Below the pieces are notes generated by a model, which did no database searches, was not told the DNA's origin, and worked only from the letters and a program-made list of their open reading frames with translations. 64,000 nucleotides of DNA from Sutterella wadsworthensis (GTDB lineage Bacteria > Pseudomonadota > Gammaproteobacteria > Burkholderiales > Burkholderiaceae_F), in NCBI RefSeq assembly GCF_003315195.1, contig NZ_QNRV01000002.1, positions 1 through 64,000 on the forward strand. The letters are read 5' to 3'. Shown here in pieces: positions 56,866 to 64,000 of this stretch (the stretch's first letter is position 1; the number at the start of each line of letters is the position of its first letter). The translations under genes were made by a program, and so were the position numbers.

Positions 56866-57678
56866 TTAAGAGTTAGCGAGTGAAACAAGTTCCCCAGACA
56901 AAAAATGGAGTCCTTCAGCTCCTGACCTCTGCATAATCAAGCGCCCTTCGGCATCAATACCACAGTCAATACCGAGAACGGTTCGACCACTGTCGAGCTC
57001 GCGCCAAAGAACCTCCTTGCCGTAAAAAGCGTCATAAAGACGCCAACGTTCGAAAAGCCTTCCTACAGCATCCTCTTCCTCAAGGGACTTGAAAACCTCT
57101 AATAAATCGTCAACAAGCATGGCTAGAAGTTCACCGCGAAATTGTGGATCCCGAGGATTCATAAGGAATGCCGGCGCTCGGATCGGCCATCCACTACTTG
57201 TAGTGCCACCAGATTCAACTTCCAAATTAAGACCTATGCCTATGATGAGGCTGGAACGGCCTTCATCATCTTGAACCGACTCCAAGAGAATACCCCCAAC
57301 CTTTCCACCTTCGGCCCAGACATCATTAGGCCATTTAACAAATACTTTTCGCATCGCAGCCCGAGAAAGAGCCCCTGCTGCTCCCATAGCAGCCGCAATA
57401 CTCAATAATCCCGGCGCTCGGGCTCTTAGTGCAACTGTAAAGGGGAGGCCTACCGAAAAAATAAGTGATTGGCGAACATTACGCCAAACACGCCCTCGAG
57501 TCCCTCGGCCAGCTGTTTGATAGTCAGCCGTCAACAACACCGGCTTATCAAAGCCTCTCTTATGCGCCCATAGCTTTAAATCGTCATTAGTTGAACCAGT
57601 CTCACGTACCCACCTAACATCAACAGCATGCGTAAGCGAAGACTTAAGTGCAGTGAGAAAAACACAAGAATCGGACAT
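56866..57678 (-). CDS. birA: Biotin-[acetyl-CoA-carboxylase] ligase
   Basis: BirA attaches biotin to the carboxylase carrier protein. The 270-residue protein has TGSTNDDLK, the biotinyl-AMP loop AGRGTRGRVW and KWPNDVWAEGGKVGGILLE. It has no N-terminal helix-turn-helix, so it is the ligase-only form without repressor function. ATG 57678 is chosen; a TTG 24 bases upstream is possible. Neither has a clear ribosome site. Confidence 0.92.
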   Translation of the reverse strand: MSDSCVFLTALKSSLTHAVDVRWVRETGSTNDDLKLWAHKRGFDKPVLLTADYQTAGRGTRGRVWRNVRQSLIFSVGLPFTVALRARAPGLLSIAAAMGAAGALSRAAMRKVFVKWPNDVWAEGGKVGGILLESVQDDEGRSSLIIGIGLNLEVESGGTTSSGWPIRAPAFLMNPRDPQFRGELLAMLVDDLLEVFKSLEEEDAVGRLFERWRLYDAFYGKEVLWRELDSGRTVLGIDCGIDAEGRLIMQRSGAEGLHFLSGELVSLANS

Positions 57679-57802
57679 GAATGAGAGTGCTGGCGAGAGC
57701 AATCAAAGAGGTAGGGAAAGGCTTGCTAAAATTTGAATTTCCAACACGCAGCCCCCATTGTGGCACAAGCCGCTACGCCGGCACTGCCACTCCCAAAACC
57801 GC

Positions 57803-58921
57803 ATGCATAGGCTTCTCACCTTCATTTTGCTACCGCTCTTCGCTCTGCCGTCAGCAGTAGCTGCTTCCTCCGTTTTAGTGGATCTTGAAAGCAGTCAGAT
57901 AATCCTCTCTGATAGGCCAAGAACACCCGAAAATGCTTCCAGCATGCTTCCATTAATGACGGTCTATACGACTCTGGAGCTTCTGAAAAATGGGACGATT
58001 GAAAATAAGCTCTTTGAGTCAGTCAAAAATCCTTGGGGCGGCCCGGATCTAACTCTTGCAGATCTATTACAGGGACTTCTGATGACTGGAGATCCTGAGG
58101 CCGTGGAAGCGGTTCGTCAAACTCTCAAATTGTCAGAAAAAGACTTTTCCCATCAACTGAACCAAACAGCCAATGCACTGGGTATGTTCGCCACGGAATT
58201 CACTTTTCCATGCAACGAAAATACTCCGTGTATCAGCACCGCTCAAGATATGGCGCTACTGGCAGAAAGTCTCTACACACACCATGCAATATCGCGTATT
58301 TGGGGAGCATCGCATAGTCTTACCCTGCCTGATGGCAAAATACTTCACACGGAAAATTTTTTCCTTGAAAAAAGTCCAGCCATAACAGGAGTTTATGTTT
58401 CACCTAAGAGGAAACATATCGCATCAAGTGCTGCAGTTCTTTCAGAAAATCCTAAAGGCTCAGATGGCCGCTTGCGCCGACTGTTAGTAGTATCACTCAA
58501 TAACAACGATCGAGATTCGCTACGTCAGGAAATTTCCTCTTTACTACTTCGCGGCTACCGTGACTACGAAACACTAAAACTCTATTCAGATGGTGATTTT
58601 GTCGCAAACGTCCCCATATATAAGGGGGAGGAAACGGATGTTCGTGCGGTTGTACCACAAACCGTCTTCATCACAATGACTACTGAGCAAATGCTTACTG
58701 CGGGAGCTAAAGCTTTGGAAGTTCGAGTGCGTTACGCCTCTCCTCTGATTGCTCCAATTAAAGCTGGTCAATACGTCGGCACCCTTGAAATACATGCTGG
58801 ACTGAAGCTTGCTCAAACGATTCCGTTGGTTGCTCAGTCCGATGTAGATGAAGGAAATTTTTGGAAAAGGTTTCGAGATACTGTTCGTATTGCGTTGTCC
58901 CAAGAGATCCTGCATCAATAA
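57803..58921 (+). CDS. DacA-like protein with degenerate active-site motifs (pseudo-carboxypeptidase)
   Basis: The 372-residue protein has a signal peptide (LLPLFALPSAVAA) and the domain order of penicillin-binding protein 5 (DacA), including a C-terminal beta domain. ybeD follows, as in the E. coli dacA-ybeD order. All three catalytic motifs are changed. S-x-x-K is S47-M-L-P50, the SxN motif is T95-G-D97, and K-T-G is I194-T-G196. The frame is intact and the fold seems kept, so it is probably a non-catalytic binding or structural protein. ATG 57803 is chosen over a TTG at 57758 because the signal peptide then starts normally. Confidence 0.78.
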   Translation: MHRLLTFILLPLFALPSAVAASSVLVDLESSQIILSDRPRTPENASSMLPLMTVYTTLELLKNGTIENKLFESVKNPWGGPDLTLADLLQGLLMTGDPEAVEAVRQTLKLSEKDFSHQLNQTANALGMFATEFTFPCNENTPCISTAQDMALLAESLYTHHAISRIWGASHSLTLPDGKILHTENFFLEKSPAITGVYVSPKRKHIASSAAVLSENPKGSDGRLRRLLVVSLNNNDRDSLRQEISSLLLRGYRDYETLKLYSDGDFVANVPIYKGEETDVRAVVPQTVFITMTTEQMLTAGAKALEVRVRYASPLIAPIKAGQYVGTLEIHAGLKLAQTIPLVAQSDVDEGNFWKRFRDTVRIALSQEILHQ

Positions 58922-58931
58922 AGGAATTGAA

Positions 58932-59336
58932 ATGTCTGAAAAAATTCAAGAAAAATCAGAGTATAAGATTGAACATTTAGAGGCTGAAGATGCTGAAAAG
59001 GTAGCAATGACAGCCGAAAAGAAAACCCTTGAAAAGGCCTGTGAAGATGCCGCCCCGCTTGAGGGAGCTGTTGACGAAGCCTCATCTGTAATGAAGTTCC
59101 CAATGGACTTCCCTATCAAGGTGATGGGACTGGCTGCACCCACTTTTCCAAAGGTAGTCGCCGATATTGCCCGTCTTCACTGTGATGATTTTGATGATTC
59201 CAAAACGACGGTTGAATACTCTCGCACTCGCAAATATATGTCGGTGACTGTGGAAGTAATCGCCCGCTCAAAGGAGCAGCTTGATGATCTTTACCGCGCT
59301 TATACCTCTAACCCAATGGTTAAGATCGTTCTCTAA
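58932..59336 (+). CDS. ybeD: YbeD/DUF493 family protein with N-terminal extension
   Basis: This 134-residue protein ends in the ACT-like DUF493 domain (KFPMDFPIKVMGLAA, then TVEYSRTRKYMSVTVEV). The family's usual length is about 90; here about 45 glutamate- and lysine-rich residues precede it. AAGGA lies about 7 bases before ATG 58932. It follows the DacA-like gene by 10 bases. lipB, which normally comes next in E. coli, is replaced by menA. Confidence 0.83.
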   Translation: MSEKIQEKSEYKIEHLEAEDAEKVAMTAEKKTLEKACEDAAPLEGAVDEASSVMKFPMDFPIKVMGLAAPTFPKVVADIARLHCDDFDDSKTTVEYSRTRKYMSVTVEVIARSKEQLDDLYRAYTSNPMVKIVL

Positions 59337-59348
59337 CTTAATCGACAG

Positions 59349-60326
59349 ATGACGCCTCCCCAACCTTTGTCACCTCCATCCGAACAGCCGCCTTCCCCCG
59401 CCTATCCTGGCAGACTCGGTGCGTGGCTTGCTTTTACGCGTCCAAAGACATGGCTTCTGGCCGTAGCTCCAGTTTTAGCTGCATTAGCACTAGCTTGGGC
59501 AGAAGCACATGCTTTTTCCCCTGTCGTTGCTCTGCTAACACTGACTATTGCCGTCCTGATGCAGGCAATCTCAAATATGGAGAATGATCTCGGCTACAGC
59601 AAACGAAAAGCAGAAACGGGCAATCGACGAGGACTTCCTCGAGCTACAACCATGGGGTGGATTAGCAACCATGCAGCCGAATGGGCAATTCGAATGGCGG
59701 CAGTTCTTGCACTGATCAATACAGCAGCGCTCATTTATTTTGGCGGCTGGCCCTTTGCTCTTGTTGGTGTAGCCTCCCTAACCGCAGCCTATTGTTATAT
59801 GGGAGGTCCGAAGCCAATTGCCTATACCCCATTTGGAGAGGTTTTGGTTCTTCTCTTTTTTGGCCTTACTGCTGTCTGCGGTACGTACTATCTACAAACA
59901 TCAGAACTGACAATCAACTGCATCCTGCTTGGCGCTGCATTAGGCACTATCGCGTCTGGCGTGCTGGCCGTCAATAATTTTCGAGATAGAGAGCATGACG
60001 AAAGCGTAGGTCGTCGTACGCTGGCGGTCCTAATTGGAGAGAAGAGTTTTCTGAGGCTCTTTGATGCTTTACTTCTTATCCCATATGCACTTGTCGCACT
60101 GATGGTTGTCACCGATATCAGCCGTTGGCCCTATTTTCTGGTTATTCTGAGCTTGCCGCTTGCAATGCGCGTATCTCAACAAATCCGCCGCAGCCAACAT
60201 GAAGCTCTTAATGAAGTAATGTTTGGCTGCGTTCAGCTTGAAGCGCGCTTTGCTCTACTCTTTGCAATCGGCGCCTCTACACAGGCTGTACTAATGAGCC
60301 TCACGCTATCTAATATGCTCAATTAA
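59349..60326 (+). CDS. menA: 1,4-dihydroxy-2-naphthoate polyprenyltransferase
   Basis: MenA attaches the prenyl tail to make demethylmenaquinone in the inner membrane. The 325-residue UbiA-family protein has about eight membrane segments. The first Asp-rich motif is replaced by NMENDLGYSKRKAETG, and the second is NNFRDREHDESVGRRTLAV. YMGGPKPIAYTPFGEV is the MenA signature. A proline-rich N-terminus precedes the first segment. It supports menaquinone-based respiration, the probable acceptor for the hydrogenase. Confidence 0.9.
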   Translation: MTPPQPLSPPSEQPPSPAYPGRLGAWLAFTRPKTWLLAVAPVLAALALAWAEAHAFSPVVALLTLTIAVLMQAISNMENDLGYSKRKAETGNRRGLPRATTMGWISNHAAEWAIRMAAVLALINTAALIYFGGWPFALVGVASLTAAYCYMGGPKPIAYTPFGEVLVLLFFGLTAVCGTYYLQTSELTINCILLGAALGTIASGVLAVNNFRDREHDESVGRRTLAVLIGEKSFLRLFDALLLIPYALVALMVVTDISRWPYFLVILSLPLAMRVSQQIRRSQHEALNEVMFGCVQLEARFALLFAIGASTQAVLMSLTLSNMLN

Positions 60327-60425
60327 GTTTCTGGCTATTCCTATCGAACTGTAAACTAAAAGAAGCACCCGCTATCCTTTTACGTCTTCAAGCGGGCACT
60401 TCATTTTCAAACTCAAACGTTCTAC

Positions 60426-61079
60426 TTATTCATCTGAAGGTTTTGCTTGCTGCAAATCCTTCATACGGTGATCAATCTCTTCTCGAGTAGCAATTGAGAA
60501 ACAAGTTACTACTTTCTGCACTCCCGAAACTTTAGCCGCAGTTTGCGCTGCAGTCTGAGCTTCTTCACGCGTCACTACCCCCATCAGATAGACGATTCCG
60601 CGTTCTACAGCAACTTTCATTTGATTGAGCGAAATAGTACTGTTACCAATAATTGAGGTACGAACCTTAGTAGCAAGCACCGTATCGGACAGCCGAGTCG
60701 AAACGGATGAAGGATCCATAACTGCAATCTCGTTGATAACACCCTGAACGTCAAGGCTTTTCACCGCGATTTCTTCAGCCTTTCTGCGATCTTCAAGGGA
60801 GGTAGCTTCACCGGAAAGAAGAACTCGTCCTTCATAAGCTGTGACATTGATGTGATAGGGCTTGTTTTTTAACGCCTGAGATACATCATACGCAATACGT
60901 TTTTCAACGACCTCGTCACTCACAATGGTTCCTGTCGTGCGACGATCAGTCATAACGGTAGTAGTAGTCACGGCAGCTCCCCCAATTACTAAAGGAGCAA
61001 TGCAACCGCTCACCAGGAGCGTTGCTGCGGACAGCACTGTCGCAACTACAGTACAACGAAAGATAGTAAGAGAATTCAT
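60426..61079 (-). CDS. BON-domain lipoprotein (DolP/YraP-like)
   Basis: This 217-residue outer-membrane lipoprotein has a lipobox VSGC near residue 26 and two BON domains (YDVSQALKNKPYHINVTAYE with GRVLLSGEA, and RTSIIGNSTISLNQMKVAVE with GIVYLMGVV). DolP keeps the outer membrane intact in E. coli. The gene is convergent with menA; a weak hairpin in the 100-base spacer may serve as terminator. Confidence 0.86.
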   Translation of the reverse strand: MNSLTIFRCTVVATVLSAATLLVSGCIAPLVIGGAAVTTTTVMTDRRTTGTIVSDEVVEKRIAYDVSQALKNKPYHINVTAYEGRVLLSGEATSLEDRRKAEEIAVKSLDVQGVINEIAVMDPSSVSTRLSDTVLATKVRTSIIGNSTISLNQMKVAVERGIVYLMGVVTREEAQTAAQTAAKVSGVQKVVTCFSIATREEIDHRMKDLQQAKPSDE

Positions 61080-61249
61080 GAAGTGCCCTGAAAAAAAGAA
61101 TGTTCTCTGAGTCTAGTCGCCTAACAAGTGACAAGTCATAGCTCACTATGAAGTTCCAGATCTCTTACAGGCATTTTTATGGGGAAACCGGGTTCGGTTG
61201 CTGCAACCGTTCGTAAAACTGGTTCGACACGATTCCAAAAAGCGGCAAA

Positions 61250-61933
61250 TCACGGTCGAGATAACAGAATTTTGTGCGACCGCCAACGTACGGTATCCTC
61301 TTGTAACCACCGCTGGAGAACTCCACGTATCTTCGCTCGATTGGCAGAAAGAAGAACCTTAGCTACATGCATTGATGGGAGCACAGGTAACGGTACCCAT
61401 TCCACTGATGGATCTCGGAAACGCTCAAGAAACTCTGAATCCGTCGAAAGAGAGGAAGCGATCATTAATACCCCAAGTCGTTCTTCTAACGAAGTTGCAT
61501 GGGTTACCAGCATACCCAGGCGATCGCTGAGAGCACAAATCGCAGAATAATTGCTGAGCTCACGCTGCCAAAGTGGATTTTGATCGCAGATGCGAAGTAA
61601 TAAGTCAGCATTCACAACATGCACATCAACGGATGTCATGCACCAATGCCGACGCACCATTCGATCTTGTACATAAAGTGTTTCACAACTTCCGCAAAGA
61701 GCCCTCGGTCCACTAAGCGATACAAGGAGCGGGTCCGCGTGTAGTGGATCCATTAATGCACGGGCGACGATTCCGCGCCGAACAAGCATTAATGGTCGGA
61801 AAAAACCTGGAGACTCATAGAGAACCTCACCTCGCGTGTAATGCATCTCATGCCCCAAATTATTGAGCACTCCGATCATTGGGCGTGAGAGTCGAGGAGC
61901 AAACCAAGGGAGAAGAGAGGAAGCAGCAGGCAT
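61250..61933 (-). CDS. Crp/Fnr family transcription regulator (divergent)
   Basis: This 227-residue protein has an N-terminal cyclic-nucleotide-binding-like fold (YTRGEVLYESPGFF, LMLVRRGIVARALM) and a C-terminal winged helix (PSMHVAKVLLSANRAKIRGV). The FNR cysteine cluster is not seen at the N-terminus; three cysteines in the middle region are not in the known pattern. Its ligand and targets are unknown. It lies just left of the origin region and reads away from it. Confidence 0.7.
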   Translation of the reverse strand: MPAASSLLPWFAPRLSRPMIGVLNNLGHEMHYTRGEVLYESPGFFRPLMLVRRGIVARALMDPLHADPLLVSLSGPRALCGSCETLYVQDRMVRRHWCMTSVDVHVVNADLLLRICDQNPLWQRELSNYSAICALSDRLGMLVTHATSLEERLGVLMIASSLSTDSEFLERFRDPSVEWVPLPVLPSMHVAKVLLSANRAKIRGVLQRWLQEDTVRWRSHKILLSRP

Positions 61934-61963
61934 AAATAATGACAGCTTTTTTGCTGTCGTATA

Positions 61964-61972
61964 TGTGGATAA
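61964..61972 (-). promoter_or_regulatory. Perfect DnaA box
   Basis: TGTGGATAA is the complement of the consensus TTATCCACA. Confidence 0.85.
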
Positions 61973-62007
61973 AATATGTTGTTAACTTTTTTGTTTTATG
62001 AAGGAAA

Positions 62008-62016
62008 TGTGGATAA
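62008..62016 (-). promoter_or_regulatory. Perfect DnaA box
   Basis: A second TGTGGATAA in the same orientation, 44 bases from the first (about four helical turns). Confidence 0.85.
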
Positions 62017-62144
62017 CTAGCGCTTGCCCACAACTACATGAAAAGTTGCTCAACATCTATCCCTCGTTTTCCACAGAAGATTCAGAAGGCTGTCCACAAA
62101 TAAATACATGCTTGATCTAATTGAAAAGTATAGCAAAGAACAAG

Positions 62145-62153
62145 TTATCCACA
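62145..62153 (+). promoter_or_regulatory. Perfect DnaA box
   Basis: TTATCCACA in the opposite orientation to the first two, next to the AT-rich stretch. One-mismatch TTTTCCACA is at 62067-62075. Confidence 0.85.
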
Positions 62154-62368
62154 GAAGGTGCAGTTCCCTACTACAAACAACTACTTATTAAATATAAAGA
62201 ATAAGAAAAGATAGGGAAGAATCTTGATGATAAGGACCTATCACTAAAAGTATCTTAAATATTTATATATGCAATACATAAATACTAGAATGAAAATCGA
62301 TAAGTCGTGGATTATTTGTGTGTAAGCTGTGTATTTTACTGGTGTTTGTTGTGGGTTATTAGTGCTAA

Positions 62369-63313
62369 CTATTTAATTTCATTGATATTTTCGTTATGTA
62401 TGCCAAACGGTACCAAGACACTAGGGATCTTTGTATGAGTGCTCTCAAGATTGCGTGCTTGGTCGTCAAAAAAGATATGCGGTCTTATAGCTTCAAGAAT
62501 TGGTGTCTTATCCAACCCATCGAGAAGAAAGAGCTCCGCCGCACTCATACCAAAAGTTTTGAGAGTTGTAATCAATCGTTCTTCACTCTGAGCTCCACGT
62601 GAAGTGACGATAGAAATGCGAATAGCGGGTTTGAAGTAAGGATCGGATTTGCCGCGTCGCTGTGAATCAAGCCTTTGAAATTTAGACAACTTAGCGAAAA
62701 GATCCATAAGAGGTCCAGGTGCATGAGGGGTTTGAGCTTTTTCGAGTTCAAGTTTTTGGAAGGCCTTGAGCCCCTCTTTTTGATATTCACGCTCAGCCTC
62801 GTCGTCGGCAAGCACACCGTCAAAGTCAAATGCGATGCGAAGCGTCTTGTCATCTTCATCAGCATCCAGCATTTGACCAGGAAGAACAAGTCCTCCAGGG
62901 AGGCCAGCTTCAATGGCATGTGTCACGTTCTGGGCATTGGCAGACAGAAATAACGACACCTTAAAGGCCGAGATGTAAGGCAGTGTAGATTGGCCTGAAG
63001 TAAACGCTCCAGCATCAATTGGAAGGTTGTAATGCCGACATGAGTTAAAAAAGCGCCTTGCAGTCACAGGGGAGTTGCGGGAAAGCGCTACAACGCGAAA
63101 TGGTTCTAGATCTGGGAAAAAGGCATTCAATCCTATGAGACGTTTTACGAAAGGAAATGCGACACCAGGCTGCAATGGATCGTCACAGTGCTCAACTTGG
63201 TAATCTTTGAAGGCTTCATAGCCTTCTTTTTCAAAAAGTTGATGCTCTTTCTCCAAATCGAACAATGCTCGGGATGAAACAGCTACGACGAGTTGATCGG
63301 CAGTAATTGACAT
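62369..63313 (-). CDS. 5'-nucleotidase
   Basis: This 314-residue protein matches the bacterial 5'-nucleotidase family with a HAD-like core (FDFDGVLADDEAEREYQKEG, SIVTSRGAQSEERLI and HIFFDDQARNLE). The N-terminal part (ALSRNSPVTARRFF) is also typical. It removes phosphate from nucleoside monophosphates. AGGA lies before the start. It is next to gyrB on the same strand but after a terminator. Confidence 0.85.
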   Translation of the reverse strand: MSITADQLVVAVSSRALFDLEKEHQLFEKEGYEAFKDYQVEHCDDPLQPGVAFPFVKRLIGLNAFFPDLEPFRVVALSRNSPVTARRFFNSCRHYNLPIDAGAFTSGQSTLPYISAFKVSLFLSANAQNVTHAIEAGLPGGLVLPGQMLDADEDDKTLRIAFDFDGVLADDEAEREYQKEGLKAFQKLELEKAQTPHAPGPLMDLFAKLSKFQRLDSQRRGKSDPYFKPAIRISIVTSRGAQSEERLITTLKTFGMSAAELFLLDGLDKTPILEAIRPHIFFDDQARNLESTHTKIPSVLVPFGIHNENINEIK

Positions 63314-63335
63314 GGTGGGATCCTATCGTTCACAG

Positions 63336-63375
63336 AAGAAAAAAGCGCTGGGGGGACTTAACTCCCTAGCGCTTT
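63336..63375 (-). terminator. Terminator of gyrB
   Basis: On the minus strand AAAGCGCT pairs with AGCGCTTT, with an inner GGG/CCC pairing, and TTTTTTC follows. It lies just after the gyrB stop codon. Confidence 0.82.
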
Positions 63376-63380
63376 GAAGA

Positions 63381-64000
63381 TTATGCGTCGATGTTGCCAA
63401 AGAGCGCATTACTTTCGATAAAGGCTCGACGAGGTTCAACTACATCGCCCATCAACATCGAGAATATTGCGTCAGCATTAGCAGCATCCTCGATTCGAAC
63501 TCGTAGCATGCGCCGCACTGCCGGATCCATCGTTGTATCTCGTAGCTGCTCAGGTGTCATCTCGCCCAGCCCTTTGTAACGTTGCCGGATGAGCCCCTTC
63601 TCTGCTTGGCGCATTAGCCAGCCAACTGCTTCTGCAAAATTTTTAACAGGCTCTCTTTCTCCGCCTCGTTCAATTTCAGCTCCTTCTTGAATCACTCCCT
63701 GAAGCATCAAGGAACTTTCGCGGAGTTTTTGATAGTCGGCAGAGAGAAGAAATTCCGGCAGAAGCGTTGTTGTTTTAATGTTCCCATGGCGAGTGCGATG
63801 AATTTTTAGAACATGTTTTTCTTCATCTTCATTCCAATAAGCTTCAATTTTGACATTCGGGTCCCGCATCTCTTTTTCAAGACGCTCGGCGCTTTGTTGA
63901 GCTGCAAATGTGTTTTCGAGAGAAAGTTCTACACCAGCAGCGATAGCAAGAAGAACCGCCCGGTCAATAGCTCCGCCGAGACGAGATATGACTGCATTGG
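63381..64000 (-). CDS. gyrB: DNA gyrase subunit B, C-terminal part (truncated by window edge)
   Basis: The last 206 residues of GyrB are visible. The frame is open to the right edge. [41 protein letters not shown] and [12 protein letters not shown] are the GyrB C-terminal signature, ending NIDA. The piece [15 protein letters not shown] just inside the edge belongs to the same frame. The 5' two-thirds lie outside the window. dnaA and dnaN are expected further right. Confidence 0.95.
   Translation of the reverse strand, partial: NAVISRLGGAIDRAVLLAIAAGVELSLENTFAAQQSAERLEKEMRDPNVKIEAYWNEDEEKHVLKIHRTRHGNIKTTTLLPEFLLSADYQKLRESSLMLQGVIQEGAEIERGGEREPVKNFAEAVGWLMRQAEKGLIRQRYKGLGEMTPEQLRDTTMDPAVRRMLRVRIEDAANADAIFSMLMGDVVEPRRAFIESNALFGNIDA

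Larger units (their letters stand above)
61960..62360. other. Probable chromosomal replication origin (oriC)
   Basis: This gene-free stretch is far more AT-rich than the rest of the window. It has three perfect 9-base DnaA boxes (61964-61972, 62008-62016, 62145-62153) and near-matches at 62025, 62067, 62090 and 62349. The right half (about 62165-62300) is a run of A/T-rich DNA suitable for strand opening. gyrB lies about 1 kb to the right with one gene between. Such clusters next to gyrB or dnaA are the hallmark of bacterial oriC. Confidence 0.78.

Noticed and set aside
60360-60415. Hairpin between menA and the BON lipoprotein gene as a firm terminator
   Set aside because: GAAG/CTTC and CCCGCT/AGCGGG pair, but mismatched CA/CA and a long loop make it weak; mentioned only in the BON entry.
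61190-61240. tRNA-like motif (GGTTCGACACGATTCC) near the Crp/Fnr gene end
   Set aside because: No acceptor stem, anticodon arm or D-arm can be drawn around it.

Overview
The window reads as a chromosomal segment of a strictly anaerobic or microaerophilic betaproteobacterium, most likely of the Sutterellaceae (Sutterella/Parasutterella type). The basis is gene order and gene content, not a database search. Several blocks have the order seen in Burkholderiales: def/fmt-rsmB-DUF4390-ntrY-ntrX-trkA-trkH, gatCAB opposite mreBCD-mrdA-rodA-rlpA, EIIA(Man)-HPr-EI, and birA-coaX-SPOR. A periplasmic [FeFe] hydrogenase and menA (menaquinone branch) point to anaerobic respiration. No rRNA, tRNA or CRISPR array was seen.

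Layout. 0-5 kb: the tail of a transposase-like protein, cysK, an acyl-CoA synthetase and a HemN-like radical SAM protein. 5-9 kb: an [FeFe] hydrogenase operon (catalytic subunit, Tat-exported small subunit, cytochrome b) and the maturase hydF. 9-24 kb: prfC, uraA, a decayed insertion-like patch, tex, a DUF1857 protein, an amino-acid ABC transporter without its ATPase (aapJQM), a CorC-like membrane protein, topB and an unusual dprA. 24-35 kb: def, an alpha/beta hydrolase, fmt-rsmB-DUF4390, an NtrY-like kinase, a shortened NtrX-like regulator and the Trk potassium system. 35-43 kb: DUF1840, a regulatory PTS (EIIA, HPr, EI), UPF0149, ampG, rsuA, xth and pyrE. 43-55 kb: gatCAB, then the rod-shape and wall-elongation genes, an M20 peptidase, a small orphan gene and a HIT protein. 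55-61 kb: SPOR protein, coaX, birA, a DacA-like protein that has lost its catalytic motifs, ybeD, menA, a BON lipoprotein and a Crp/Fnr-type regulator. 61.9-62.4 kb: an AT-rich, gene-free stretch with three perfect DnaA boxes, the probable replication origin. It is followed by a 5'-nucleotidase and the 3' end of gyrB.

How it fits together. Hydrogen oxidised in the periplasm can be passed through the cytochrome b subunit to menaquinone, whose prenyl-transfer enzyme MenA is also encoded here. The HydE and HydG maturases and the AapP ATPase are not in the window and must be elsewhere if these systems work. Wall synthesis is represented by MreBCD, PBP2, RodA and RlpA, with AmpG for muropeptide recycling and a pseudo-DacA.

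Most of the window is ordinary core genome. The items that deserve a second look are the cytochrome-b-linked [FeFe] hydrogenase with a substituted HydF ligand, the DacA pseudoenzyme, the NtrX-like regulator without an AAA+ domain, the divergent DprA, a 7-bp tandem repeat inside rlpA, and the origin region. I did not find a clear, wholly new multi-gene system.
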